From contig CM076195.1 of assembly GCA_038277395.1 (NCBI GenBank), positions 159,621,911 through 159,685,910 of the forward strand: a stretch of DNA of 64,000 bases. Direction: 5' to 3'. Under the pieces are notes generated by a model, which was not told where the DNA came from, ran no database searches, and saw only the letters and a list, made by a program, of their open reading frames with translations. Every line of letters starts with the position of its first letter. Positions within the stretch are counted from its first letter, which is position 1. Source of the stretch: Dryocosmus kuriphilus (taxonomy: Eukaryota > Arthropoda > Insecta > Hymenoptera > Cynipidae). This document shows, piece after piece, positions 22,685 to 34,195 of the stretch. Both the position numbers and the translations under genes were made by a program.

Positions 22685-22986
22685 ATCTTACCGTGTTAAC
22701 ACATTTTTGTCAATACTTACTACAAGTATGTTACATACTTTATTTTTTAGATATAACATAAAATTTTGTTTACTCTTTTTCTTTTAAATAATACATTGTT
22801 TTTAGAAAAGATTTTCAAATTTACCGCCAGAACTATCGATATACGATATATTACTACATCTCGTTACCATATGAACTAACCTGTTTGTAATTTGACTTTC
22901 TGTTCACCGCCGAGTTTATGACCTTGTGCAATTATAGACCCTTCCACTTCTATTTCACTTCATAAAAATTTTTCATAACCTCACTT

Positions 22987-23069
22987 CTGGACATGTGGTT
23001 CATACTAATGAACCTGGATATCAATGCTTTGTATTATTATTATTACTAGTAGTGCTATCACATGTCCAG
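22987..23069 (+). other. 3' UTR hairpin shared by PLE B and PLE C
   Basis: CTGGACATGTG at 22,987-22,997 pairs with CACATGTCCAG at 23,059-23,069. PLE C has an equivalent 18-bp hairpin at 30,795-30,886. Confidence 0.6.
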
Positions 23070-23243
23070 GAGAGTCATTAATTTAATTTAGTTAAATACA
23101 AATTTCTTCCTTTTATACAAAAAAAAAAAACACGAAGTTTTTGGATATGTGTTTTATTTACTTATATGTAACGTATAAATATAGCCTCTTTATCTTTTCC
23201 ATCGGTTTTCAGTTTATACATCTTATTATTGTGGTGATGATAA

Positions 23244-23274
23244 CTGATGAGACCTGGCGTCGACAGGCAAAAGC
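23244..23274 (+). ncRNA. Hammerhead motif, PLE B right (GAAA box mutated)
   Basis: CUGAUGA at 23,244-23,250, stem CCUG/CAGG, but the GAAA box reads AAAA (G12 to A), which should abolish cleavage. The left partner at 17.3 kb keeps GAAA. Confidence 0.7.
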
Positions 23275-23400
23275 TATTATTTGTATTTTTGAATAAAATG
23301 GACCTGTAGAACAAAAAACCTAACATCAACTACAATTATTAACCTAAACTGGTCAAAATACCTGACAACAACTATATAATATATTGTAACATAATTATTT

Positions 23401-24759
23401 ATTAGTCTCAGGCCAGGCGGAGAAGATCTTGTCCTATATTACCGACCTCAATTTTTTGGGTTCATCTATCTTTTTTTAACCGAAGAACCTTTTTTTGTAT
23501 ATAAAATATCGGACTGAAACTTTGAGAAGTACATGTGAAGACAATAAAGTGCGTTTATGTATATTATTGGAGTAGAAATTTTGAAAAAAGTTTTTGTCGA
23601 CAGCATTAAAACTGGAAGCATATTTGACGCTTCAATTGCATTCGCTTAAATTACTGAATGTTAAAATTTTACTTTGAGCTTTGAATGATGGATTTGAACA
23701 TTTCGATTTTTAAAGAATTTAGTTATAAATCGATAAAGATTGTATGCACATAGAACCTATCGAATACTCCTTTTTACGAACAAATAAGAATATAACGATT
23801 TTTGGACCCGAATGTCTTTAAAGGAAAGCCCCTAATATTTTCTTCAGTAGGTAAAAAAGAAAGAAAGATAATCCTGAATTTAAAAACAAGTCAAATTTAT
23901 TTTTGACCATTTTTTACATTCCAGCGAAAAAATTTGTTTGCGCTTATAATAAGTAAATTCGCAAAAGAACTTCAACATTATATAATATTTAAAAAACCTT
24001 CAAAATTGTACAATTTTTACAGTTTTAGTCTACAATACGAGTTATGCAATTTGAAATTGGACACCGCCAAAACTGAAAAATTTCAAATTTAATAATTCTA
24101 AAAAAATATTTCAAATTGTAGAACAATATTAACATACCAAAATTATACATTAAAAAATTTGTAACGTTCCTTATTGAGTATTTAAAAACTAAGAAACGTA
24201 AAAAAACAAACATTTTTGAATTTAAGATTTTGAAGTTAAACAATGTCAGTCTTTAGACCTCAAAAAATAGACCATTTTACAACTCCGCATTCGAAACAAT
24301 AATTTTAAATTGGAATTATAGTTTATAAAAATTTTAAAGTTAACAAAAATTATTAATAGGTACCATATCTTGAGGTACCTATCAAGTAAGATTCAAAGTG
24401 ATTGGACAGATATTTCTACTAAGAAATTTGCTTTATATACAAAAAAATCACTATCATATTCAATTAAAATTGAAGAATTTAAAATCGTGGACATTAAAAC
24501 TTTATTTATTCTGAAAAGCTTAAAAATTATGATTTCTAATTGAAATTTTCAAAATTAATGATTTGAAACTTGTACCAAATTAAATAATTCCAAACTTCGT
24601 TTAAAGGTGAAGAATAATTCTTAAATTAGGATCTTGAAACCTAGTTGTAAAAAAAATAATTTTCAAATTTTGCATCGCGCTTCTTATAACTCAATCATTT
24701 CAATGTAAATTGCGAAACTAATAACTTGAAAATCAATGATAAGACTCTAGTGAAATATT
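23401..24759. other. AT-rich sequence, no gene
   Basis: No domain, terminal repeat or RNA signal recognised. From about 24,000 the text drifts toward the AAATTT/GAAATC words of the satellite that follows. Confidence 0.4.
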
Positions 24760-27700
24760 TTTAGATCTCTGAAACCTTTGGGAAATATTTGAAATCTCTG
24801 AAATATTTTTGAAACCCTTTAAAATCTTTGAAATCTTTGAGATCTTTGGCATTTTTAGATCTTTAAAAATCCTTTGAAATATTTCTGAAAACTATTAAAT
24901 AACTGATGTTTTCTCGAAACGTTTGAAATTTTTATGAAATCTTTTAAATCTTGGTGAAGAGTTTGAAACTTTGGTAAAATCTTTTGAGATATGTGTTCTT
25001 CGTGAAATCTGTTGAAATAATTTAAAATCTTTGAAATCCTTTGAAATTTTTTTGACATCTTTTAAAATCTTTAAAATGACACTTTTGCGAATCTTTTAAA
25101 ATCTCTCGAAATATTTGAGATCTTTGAATTATGTGTGAAATATTTGAAATCTTTGCTTTGTAACACCTTCTAAACCGTTTTGAAATCTTTGAAACTTTTT
25201 CACAATCATTTGAAACATTGGAAATCTTTTGCAATTTTTTTAACTTGTCTGGAATCTTCGATATTTTTTTGAAACTATTAAAATTGCTTGAAATATTTGC
25301 GAACCATTTGAAATCTTTTAAATGTATCTAAAACTATGTGAAATCTTCTAAATTGTTCCGAAATCATTCAAACATTTGTAAAATCTTTCGAAATATTTGA
25401 AATCCTTGAAACTTTTGTAACATCTTTTAAAATTATTGAAATCCTTTGAAATCTTTAAAATTTTTTTAAAATCTTTTAAGCCTTTAAAAATCTTTACAAT
25501 CTTTGAGAAGTCATCAAAAATTTTTTGACATCTTTGAAATTTTTTTGTAAAATCTCTCAAATATTTTAAACCTTTTTAAAACCTTTGAAATTTATGTGAA
25601 ACCTTTAAAATCTCCTAAGATATTTGAGATCTTTGAAATATGTTTAAATCTTTGGAAACTTTGTGAAATCTCCTAAATTGTTTTGAAATCTTTAAAACAT
25701 TTTAAAAATCTTTTGAAATATTAAAATCTTTGTGCAATTTGTTAGAATAATTTAAAATCATTGAAACCAGTCGAAATTATTATGATATGTTTTGAAATCT
25801 TAAAAATATTTATGGAATCTTTTAATAAAAATCTTTGAAGTCGTTGTGACGCTTTCAAAATTGTTAGGAAATCTTTGAAACATTTGCCGAATCTTTTGAA
25901 ATATTGGAAATCTTTTGAAATCTTTTAAATTTATCTGAAATATTTGACATTTCTACGAAACTCTAAAAATCTCTTGAAATATTTTACATCTTTGAAATAC
26001 TTGTGAAAGATTTGAAATATTTTAAAATCTGCGCAAACTTTGTAACACATTCTACGTTTTGAAATCTTTGAAACTTTTAAAAAATCTTTTGAAATACTAG
26101 AAATTTTTTGAAATTTTTCGAAATTTGTCTGAAACCTTTGATATTTCTGTGAAACTTTTAAAATCTCTTGAAATATTTTACATCTTTGAAATACTTGTGA
26201 AAGATTTGAAATATCTTAAAATCTGCGCAAACTTTGTAACACATTCAAAATCGTTTTGAAATCTTTGAAACTTTTAAAACATGTTTTGATATACTAGAAA
26301 TCTTTTGAAATTTTTCAAAATTTATCTGAAACCTTTGACATTTTTACGAAACTTTAAAAATCTCTTGAAATATTTTACATCCTTCAAATACTTGTGAAAT
26401 ATTTGAAATCTTGTAAAATCTGCGCAAACTTTGTAACACATTCTGAACCGTTTTGAAATCTTTGAAACTTTTAAAAAATCTTTTGAAATACTAGAAATCT
26501 TTTGAAATTTTTCGAAATTTGTCTGAAACCTTTGATATTTTTGTAAAACTTATAAAATCTCTTGAAATAATTGAGATCCTTTAAACATTTGGGAATTATT
26601 GAAATCTTTAAAAATCTTCAAAAACTTTGTAAAATCTTCTAAACTATTTTGGAACCTTTCATATGTAGAATCCTTTGAAATATTGGAAATCTTTTGAAAT
26701 TACTGAAATTTTTCTGAAATCTTTGACATTTTTATGAAACTATTAAAATCTCTTGAAATATTTGAGATGTTTGAAATATTTGTTAAATATCTCAAATCTT
26801 TTAAAATCTTCTAAACTGTTTTGAAATCTTTGAAACTTTTGTAAGATGTTTTGAAATACTGAAATCTTTGTGTTTGTTGAAATAATTTGAAAATTTTAAA
26901 GAACTTGAAGTTTTTGTGATATCTTTCAAAATCCTTAAAATTTTCAAAAAATCCTTTCAATTTATAAAAATCTTGGCAATCTTTGTGACGTTTTCAAAAA
27001 TGTGTTGAAATCTTCAAAACTTTTGTAGAATCTTTTGAAATATTGGAAATATTTTGAAATGTTTGACATTTTTGTGAAATTTTTTAAATCTCTCGAAATA
27101 TTTGAGATCTTTGAAATATTTGTAAAATATTTGAAACCTTTTAAAATCTTTGAAAACCTTGTGATATCTTCTAAATTGCTTTGGAATCTTAAAAATTTTT
27201 GTAAAATCTTTTGAAGTCTTTGAAATCTTTGTGAAATCTGTTGAAATAATTTGAAATCCCTTCAAATTTGTTGAAATCATTTAGAATCTCTTGAAGTACT
27301 TCGAATTATTTTGAAATGCCACGAAATCTCTTCAAATGCTCGTAAATCACACAAAATCTCTTAAAATGTTGCAAAATTTCTTTGTATTCACTTGAAATTC
27401 TCTAAAAAAATTCAAAGCCTTTTCGAATCTCTTCAAATCCCTTCAAATTCTTTAAAATGTTTAAAAATACTTTCAAGTCCTGTAAAATTGTTTGAAATGC
27501 TTTAGAATCTCTTGAAAACGTTTAAAGTTTCTTTAAAATCCATGGAAAGTTTAAAATTCATTTAGAATATTTTAAAACCTTTTTAAATGATTGAAACCCC
27601 TTTTAATTCTCTTAAAATCCCTTATAATCCCTTAAAACTCATTAAAATCACTTGAAATCCCTTTAAATTGTTCGAAATTTTTAAAAAATTTTGGAAACGT

Positions 27701-27790
27701 ATTAAAATACTTTAAAATTTTTTAAAATCCCTTCAAAATAAGTGTAAAATGCTTGAAATCTTTTAAAGTTTCTTTAAAATCCTTTAAAAA
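24760..27790. repeat. Degenerate AT-rich satellite (GAAATCTTT words), about 3 kb
   Basis: Thousands of bases made of variants of TTTGAAATCTTT, with short spacing units of roughly 10-30 bp and no strict period. Short minus-strand frames rich in Lys and Phe (such as FKRF and KISKDF) are translations of this repeat, not genes. A clearer 195-bp repeat is embedded at 25,985-26,560. Confidence 0.85.
25985..26560. repeat. Three copies of a roughly 195-bp higher-order unit
   Basis: The phrase CTGCGCAAACTTTGTAACAC recurs at 26,029, 26,223 and 26,420 (spacing 194 and 197), with matching flanks. An older relative without CTGCGCAAA lies near 25,158. Confidence 0.8.
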
Positions 27791-28786
27791 AATGAATTGG
27801 AAGTTTTTAACAGACAAAAAAGTGTCGTAAACATGAACTTTTTTAATCGAAAATTCAACAGGTATTGAAAATTCAATACCACTTTTTTCTAATTTCAATC
27901 ACACTTGTTATGGAACATTCAATTCGCATTTTGAGAAATAAAAATCACGATATTAAAAATCAACTCGTATTTTGAAAATTTAAAACAGCGCTCTGAGATT
28001 ATCGTTGCCTTCCTTGCACCACACTTTTCAATGGAAAATTCGCCTTTTAAAAATTTTTTCAAAAACAAATTTATTTGCTATGGAAATTATTCATTTTCCC
28101 AATTTGTTTAAATTCTAAGGATATTTTAAAATGAGAATACTAAAAATTGTATTTTTAATCAGAAATTAAATTTTCCCCATGCAAATAAATATTTTTGAGA
28201 ATGTAGACACAAAATTACCTATGTTTTGAGTATGACATGAAAAAGAAAAACGTGAATGTAAATTATCAAAAAATTAAGCACAATAATAATATTTAACAAT
28301 CTTAAATTTATTTTCACGGCAATTATAGTTGCAATTAGAATTAAATCGCACGATTGAAAACAAAATTGAAAAAAAATGAAAAAAAAATATATATATATAT
28401 ATTATACAAGTATTCAATTTTACAAGATCCTTTAATTTTCAATTCTTGCAATGAAGTTTCAATAATATAGGAATGTAAATTTCAAAACCACTATCTAAAC
28501 ATTCAATTCCTTTTTAAATACAGATAGCAGATTTGAAATTTCTAACACGTTTTGAATTATCAAAATCATGTGTATGAATTTTCAAAAACGCATCAAATTT
28601 TACAAACGTTTTCGAAATTTCATATAAATTTATCTGAAGCCGAACATTTTGTGAAAATTAAGTGACATGCATGATTTTTCAGTTACATTCGTATTAGAAT
28701 AAATTCAAAAAACATTTTTTTAAATTTTCTAAATTTTTGTAAAGTAAAATTCCGAACATTTTTAGCAGTATATATCAAAGATGTTG
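27791..28786. other. AT-rich sequence, no gene
   Basis: Decaying AAATTC-type words, a short AT dinucleotide run near 28,390-28,405, nothing recognisable. Confidence 0.4.
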
Positions 28787-29499
28787 CACTGAGAGAACAG
28801 GTTTGGATGTGGGTACTATATTCCGATTGAAGCTGGGCTCTTAGATTTTGGATCCCTCGAGCTCTGATAACAGACCTATAACTTAGTTGCGAGATCCAAA
28901 GACATTCAGATATCCCACCCACAGCAAGTTTTGGATGTGATATCCAAAGGTATAGTTGCTGTACTCAACCGTATAGCTAATACACCCTTCGCTATAGTTG
29001 CTCGCCCCATTTGCAGTGGGGCGCGAGCGAACCTCCTAACCTCTCTTTAGGTCAAAACTAGAATTAAATGCATTTTATCAATTAAATATGAACCATTATT
29101 AATTATTAATATAAATTGCACAGAAGTATGTAAAATTGCATAGTTTTTGATGTAGAGCAGGGAAAAAAATTATTAGATATATATTTTGTGAATAACAGTT
29201 TCTTTGTTTTTTTTTTTAGTTTCAAAGACTAACTGCGATATTTCACTAAAAAGATTTATTTTAAAAAGATATATTTATAGAAATCATTTGAGAAAAATTA
29301 ATTATAATGATTTAATTGTTGATGGCGTATTTTTTGAACATTAATATAATTATATAACCTAAAGATACGTATATATGTAAAAGAAATGAAATAAAAAATA
29401 AAATTCGTGTTTCAGTATGATGATATTTTCGTTAAAGAACATTAGTTCTTTTTTGTTTTGTTCTGAACGTTATTATATTATGACTCATAATTAGATAAA

Positions 29500-29501
<2 letters not shown>

Positions 29502-29543
<42 letters not shown>

Positions 29544-29572
29544 ATATTATATATATTATATATTATTCTTAA
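29502..29572. repeat. TA microsatellite
   Basis: Near-uninterrupted TA run followed by interrupted TAA/TAT repeats. Confidence 0.9.
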
Positions 29573-29847
29573 CTTCGGCAATGAAAATTCGTATGTTAAT
29601 TTTTAAAAATACTTTTAAATCTTATATTGTATTTATAAAATGTATTAACTAAAACAATGTTTCGTGAAATATGAGTTAATCTTTGGAACTCAAAGAAAAT
29701 AAACTGTTGTTTACAAAAAATATATGTGTAATAATTTTTTTCTCTGGGCTACATAACAAGTTATGCAAGTTTATATACTTCTGTTCAATTTATGATAATT
29801 ATTTATATTTAATTGAGAAAATGCATTTAATTCTCGCTTTGAATTTG

Positions 29848-29975
29848 TGCGCCTTTTGCGACGCAAACGACCAATGAGCGCGCTACCCCAACGCAAGCGC
29901 AGAAGGCTAAAGCGCCGACATTCGCACCATTGCGTGCCAGTAACATTTCTGTAGCGACGCGCTACCCACTACGGT
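29848..29975. other. GC-rich patch inside the CACTG element
   Basis: Short GC-rich stretch with repeated GCGCGCTACCC and ACGCAAGCGC-type words, sharply different from the AT-rich interior. It sits about 90 bp upstream of a short exon-like frame and could be a promoter relic. Speculative. Confidence 0.35.
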
Positions 29976-30047
29976 TTTAAAGATTGCTTTAAAATAATGA
30001 TTTACCTACATCCAGCTCTTTCCGGTTAGTTTGTGTAAATTGTGAAA

Positions 30048-30111
30048 TGGACGAAAAAGCCTCCAACTTTCTAATCAAAGCCGGCCTCGAGGCCTAAGTC
30101 GAAGTTTTCGA
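30048..30111 (+). pseudogene. Short exon-like frame (MDEKASNFLIKAGLEA, stop)
   Basis: ATG at 30,048 opens MDEKASNFLIKAGLEA, then TAA, then VEVFEG and a donor-like AAG|GTAAATG. The text resembles the start of SAM-like helices in some transposon-encoded proteins, but it is too short to assign. Confidence 0.3.
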
Positions 30112-30559
30112 AGGTAAATGAGTAGTTTACTGACTAGAGATAGTAGATACTGAGAGTTAGGGAATCTATTCATGTTTGTATAGCCAATTTTTATGTGAAA
30201 TATATATGAAATGTAATACACAAAGAGCCTCTTTCTTCATCCTTGTTCCTCTATATAAATTCCAGGGTATGAGTCGGATTTTTATGGGGCACCATTATCA
30301 TTGGATCTCACATCCAAAGGAATCACCCAATCCCTTTGGATCCCATATCTAAAGTAATGTTTGCGACATCTGAGTGCAGTTCAACTATGTGGTTTGGATG
30401 TGTCATCCAAAGTTAAAGACAAATCCTTTCCTTCGGTTTCTCTTTGGATCTGGCATCCAAACCTTGGGTACTCACATCCAAACTGTTTTCTCAGTGTGAA
30501 GGTTGTCGATCTACTAGTCAGGTTAAGAATATTGTTTATTTAAGCAATAATTAGCTAGC

Positions 30560-30588
30560 TTTCACCTGAACACGTCGGGCCTCATCAG
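30560..30588 (-). ncRNA. Hammerhead ribozyme motif, PLE C (intact core)
   Basis: Minus strand: CUGAUGA, stem II with one mismatch (GCCCGA with UCAGGU), GAAAGC. Confidence 0.75.
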
Positions 30589-30996
30589 ATGTTTGATTAC
30601 AAGATAAATGGAATGGGTGAATTCTATAAAACAAGGATATAATCATAAGAAATAAGAGTGCTATAATAATCTAAGAGACATTGACGAACCTAAAATTACT
30701 TACAGTTTTTTGTTGATATTTTATGAAGAGTTAAAAATTACATTAAGTTTTGAATTGTTGCTTGTTTTGGTAGCTTTAGATAATATATTAATTTCACTCC
30801 TAGACATGTGGCAGCAATACTAGTATTACTAAAATAACATAGATTTGGACCACGCCTCATTAGTAAGAGCCACATGTCCAGGAGTGAGGTTAGGAAACAG
30901 TAAATAAATACAATATTGGATAAAACGACACCATGATGGATTTAGATCATACAAAAGTAGCGGTAGTTTTTAAAATCATTGACTTTCTCTATATCA

Positions 30997-31194
30997 TTAA
31001 GTATTAACAATGAGGGTTCTATAAATTTCGTCAAGAAAATCAGTGTCAGAACGTATATTAACTGAGTTTTTGTGTCTCATAATTTGGAACATTTCTTTAA
31101 ACGTGCGTTTTTTGTAGTTTCTTTCAGTACTTAAAATTTTAGCATTTGCAAACAAAATATTATGGTCAAATGGTGAATAATACCCCATAATCAC
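30997..31194 (-). pseudogene. PLE C GIY-YIG C-terminal fragment
   Basis: Reads ANAKILSTERNYKKRTFKEM and HKNSVNIRSDTDFLDEIY, co-linear with the end of the PLE B nuclease (NAKILGSEPNYNKRIFKEM). The catalytic core is missing. Confidence 0.75.
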
Positions 31195-31200
31195 TTTTCT

Positions 31201-32000
31201 TTGAAACTTTAGTTTAACCCACTTTTCATGCAGACACCGCGTGCAGCCCCTTCAGCTCTGATTGTATAAGAGTATCATTGGCCTCACCGAAAATATTCTC
31301 GGCAATTTCATTTTCCCTTCCTCAATATTTCAACTCGAGTCTGACGAGGGAATACGCGACCGATCGACCTCCACTTCACCTCTTCCATTCCCTATCAACA
31401 ACCTCGCAGGAATATATTACTTGCACGTGCCTACGAGCCGTCTTATTACGGTTTGAATTGACGGGCTTTGAAGCTCACAGATGATGATATCGATATATTG
31501 TGATCTTTTGATCTTTTCATCTCAAAATTCCCAGTGGAATGTGTCTGTAAAATGAAGGCATAAAGCAGAGAAGCTGGGAAGAACATAGACCCGAGGTTGC
31601 TGCAAGACCAAAACCTTCCAAGTTAGGTACTTTTGTGGTATAAACAGCGAACACTCCAAGCATTTGCAAGTAAACGCAAACATCTCAGGGCTTAAACGAA
31701 CCTTAACGAACTTGCGAGATTACGCCTGCAGTTGACGTATAAATGAAAAATTGACGTCGCAAGGGAGCTCCACGGATCCCTGCAAAAAGACCAGATTGAA
31801 AAATATTGTTTCGAGCTCACAAAATGTTCTCGTAAAATCTGCTTTGCAGCAACTTCGCACTGGATAAGAGTCCACAACTTTCGAATGCGATACTTCACAT
31901 ATAAAGTCTAAATTTTAAATGCGAGTAAATGCAACTAAAAACTGCGAAATTAATGAATCAGAATTTATGAGCCCAAAATTTAATATAAAGCACATTACAT
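31201..32000. other. Unassigned sequence of more balanced composition
   Basis: 31,230-31,470 and 31,540-31,830 are less AT-rich than their surroundings. No domain or terminal repeat is seen; overlapping short frames are not convincing. May be unique host DNA. Confidence 0.35.
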
Positions 32001-32860
32001 GTGATTGATATTGAGAAAACGTCTGATACAGCATGGAACAAAGCCCTTGTATGTAAACTAGCCGACTACCAAATACCGCAATATTTAATTAATGGTAAGA
32101 TATCTAGGGAAAGACCAATAGCAGCAGGGGTATCTCAAGGCTCTGTACTTAAACCTTTATTATTTTTATATTTCTTGAATGAAAACCCAAGAACAGATAT
32201 TGTCAAACCAGCATTGTTTACCGATGATACTGCCATTTATACCACACCTAGATGTAAGAGAATAGCAATAGTAAAAAAGTATATTAATGTGTTGGAAGAA
32301 TACATAACGATGGTGATCAAAAAATATCAGAACTTAAAATTTATAATGATATTATAGAATCTAAGAAAGCAGCAAAATGTCTAGGGGTTATACTAGATGT
32401 CAAGTTATCTTACGCTACACAATTAAACATATTAAAACGACGAAGGCAAGAACATTTATGATTGTAAACATGTTATACTCGATACTACATCCAAAAAGTT
32501 AAATGAGTGTTGGAAATAAATTGACCCGTATAAAATGATTTTTCGGCCAATCATGTTGTATGCTGCTCCCATCTACGGCAATGCATATAAGTCAAATATT
32601 TCAAAACCTCAAAGAATTCAAAATGAATGTCTTAGAATTGCCCTTGATTCTAAACCTGGAACCAAAATCAAAAGCTGACACAATAATCTCAATATATCAA
32701 TGACTGATAAACAAATATTGAGATTAACCAAAGACTTCTTTGATAATTAACTGTCGAAGCTTAAAATACTGCATAATATTAGAAAGCTACGCTACAAAGA
32801 TGCATCTTTCAAAATTAAATACTAACTATTAAAGCACCTGATAAACTATATCAAACCAAC
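32001..32860 (+). pseudogene. Jockey-like LINE reverse transcriptase relic
   Basis: 32,001-32,357 reads IDIEKTSDTAWNKAL (motif A region), an internal deletion, then SRERPIAAGVSQGSVLKPLL and LFTDDTAIYTT. The catalytic box is FTDD where the usual form is FADD. Downstream, broken frames keep AAKCLGVILDVKLSY and PIMLYAAPIYGNAYKS, the usual Jockey C-terminal text. At least three stops/frameshifts. Confidence 0.8.
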
Positions 32861-33182
32861 TAGTTGGCCTGCCAACACTAAAGATTAGTTTGTAAGATTG
32901 TATATAGTTTAAATAATCTAAGTAGTTGCTAATATATAATATTCCTACTAAGGTTTTTAAGAAACTTTTTTCCTGATCGCAGAACTTAAAAACTTTGAAA
33001 TAAAAGAATCAGAAATTTAGTAACGTGAAAACTCTTTTCATTTTTTGTATTGTATATAAAAAATATTATTGACAGTAAAGAATATTTTGAACCGAACTGA
33101 ACCATAGTTATAATGAAAATATGTATCGTCATCGATACTTTTTTTTGTGCTTTCACAGCATATGGCATTAGTACTCTTTAGT
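32861..33182. other. AT-rich spacer, no feature seen
   Basis: Between the Jockey relic and the terminus of PLE D; no frame or repeat recognised. Confidence 0.4.
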
Positions 33183-33292
33183 GTCTAATCAATAATTATA
33201 TTGTTTGGAATATATTTATTTTGGACAAGGGTTTCAGTTCAAACAAAAGATTTTTTCTTTTGAATTCTTTTAAAAAATCTAAGGCAGACACG

Positions 33293-33320
33293 TTTCGACC
33301 CGGATCGGGGTCCTCATCAG
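33293..33320 (-). ncRNA. Hammerhead ribozyme motif, PLE D (intact core)
   Basis: Minus strand: CUGAUGA, perfect 5-bp stem II (GACCC with GGGUC), CGAAACGUGUC. Core and GAAA box are consensus. Confidence 0.8.
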
Positions 33321-33738
33321 TGCCAACTAGTTCAGTTAAATAAATCCCTAAAAAAAATTATTAGTAAAAATATATACAGGTTATAATCATGCATAAATTT
33401 TCCTTATCTTTATAATGCTCCTTCTCCCTTCTCCCTGTGTATTAAACCGTGTCGGTGAGAAGTGAGGTGTAATCCTGGTATGGACAAACAACACAAAATC
33501 ACAAAACAACACACACAAACACAGATTCTGAGTTCGAGGAAAGAAATTAAAAAACCAAGCACACACAGGTAAACAGGTATTTTTGTTGTAAAAAACCGTC
33601 CACATCTGAAGAGTGGGCGATTTTTCTAACAAGTTCCCAAATCTTAAAATAGAAATCGGGGGTTGATTCTAGTGGTGGTAAGACTCCAGGGTCAACAGGT
33701 AGGTTCATGTAGGGTGGACGATCCCATTTCCTAAGAAT

Positions 33739-34075
33739 TTAATTCTGTTTTATGATGGGGTAATAGATTTTAGAAAGTTTTTTTTCCACATCCGTTCTCA
33801 AATTAACCGTATTTTTATTGGCGGCAATGCGACACATTTCAAGTACAAAACGTTTGCGAAGGTGGCATTCATTTGCTAAAATCTTCACATTTTTAAAATC
33901 AAAAGGACCGTCTTTTTGTATCATATGTTTCGTGAGCGCGGTCTGTTTATTAGGTTCGTTATTCATATCTTTCCTATGTTCTTTTACCCTTACACCTAAA
34001 GGACGTTCCGTTTGACTGATGTAAACCGTTTTACAATTTTTGTCCCTTACATGATATACCGTAAACAGTATTGAG
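33739..34075 (-). pseudogene. PLE D GIY-YIG endonuclease
   Basis: Minus strand: VYHVRDKNCKTVYISQTERP then VRVKEHRKD and FDFKNVKILANE. The core reads TVYISQT where VYIGQT is expected, a Gly-to-Ser change in the second motif. The upstream Cys pair is largely lost. Confidence 0.7.
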
Positions 34076-34195
34076 GTTATAAAACCGATTTAATTTATCT
34101 TTGGTAGGTCTCAAGACGGTTGTAAGATCACTCTTATTTTTGAAGACCGTAGTTATCTCATAATTTTGGAAAATTCTCGCGATCCATTCTCATAA

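Larger units (their letters stand above)
22095..23400 (+). mobile_element. Penelope-like element B body and 3' terminus
   Basis: Coding begins abruptly after the Copia stub in the region between reverse transcriptase and nuclease, so this PLE copy lacks its reverse transcriptase. After the nuclease come a 3' UTR with a conserved hairpin (22,987-23,069) and the ribozyme-bearing terminus (23,205-23,330). Confidence 0.8.
28787..30496. mobile_element. Non-autonomous DNA transposon with CACTG ends, 1.71 kb
   Basis: Inverted ends of about 29 bp begin CACTGAG(A)(G/A)AACAG and run into TTTGGATGTG(G/A)GTA at both sides. Subterminal regions (28,800-28,960 and 30,295-30,480) hold many TTTGGAT/ATCCAAA words, often as palindromes such as TTTGGATGTGATATCCAAA. 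No transposase is encoded and I could not define a target duplication. CACTG ends hint at a CACTA/Chapaev-like or related group, unproven. Confidence 0.75.
30500..31200 (-). mobile_element. Penelope-like element C, 3' fragment
   Basis: Minus-strand nuclease C-terminus at 31,194-30,997, then a 3' UTR with an 18-bp hairpin (30,795-30,812 with 30,869-30,886, one mismatch), then the ribozyme terminus at 30,588-30,560. Related to PLE B by coding text and hairpin. The rest of the element is absent. Confidence 0.75.

Noticed and set aside
24855..27280. Lys/Phe-rich minus-strand frames
   Set aside because: By-products of the GAAATCTTT satellite; text is repetitive and without domains.
33387..33632. 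81-residue minus frame in the PLE D 3' region
   Set aside because: Lies in the 3' UTR between nuclease and ribozyme; no conserved text.
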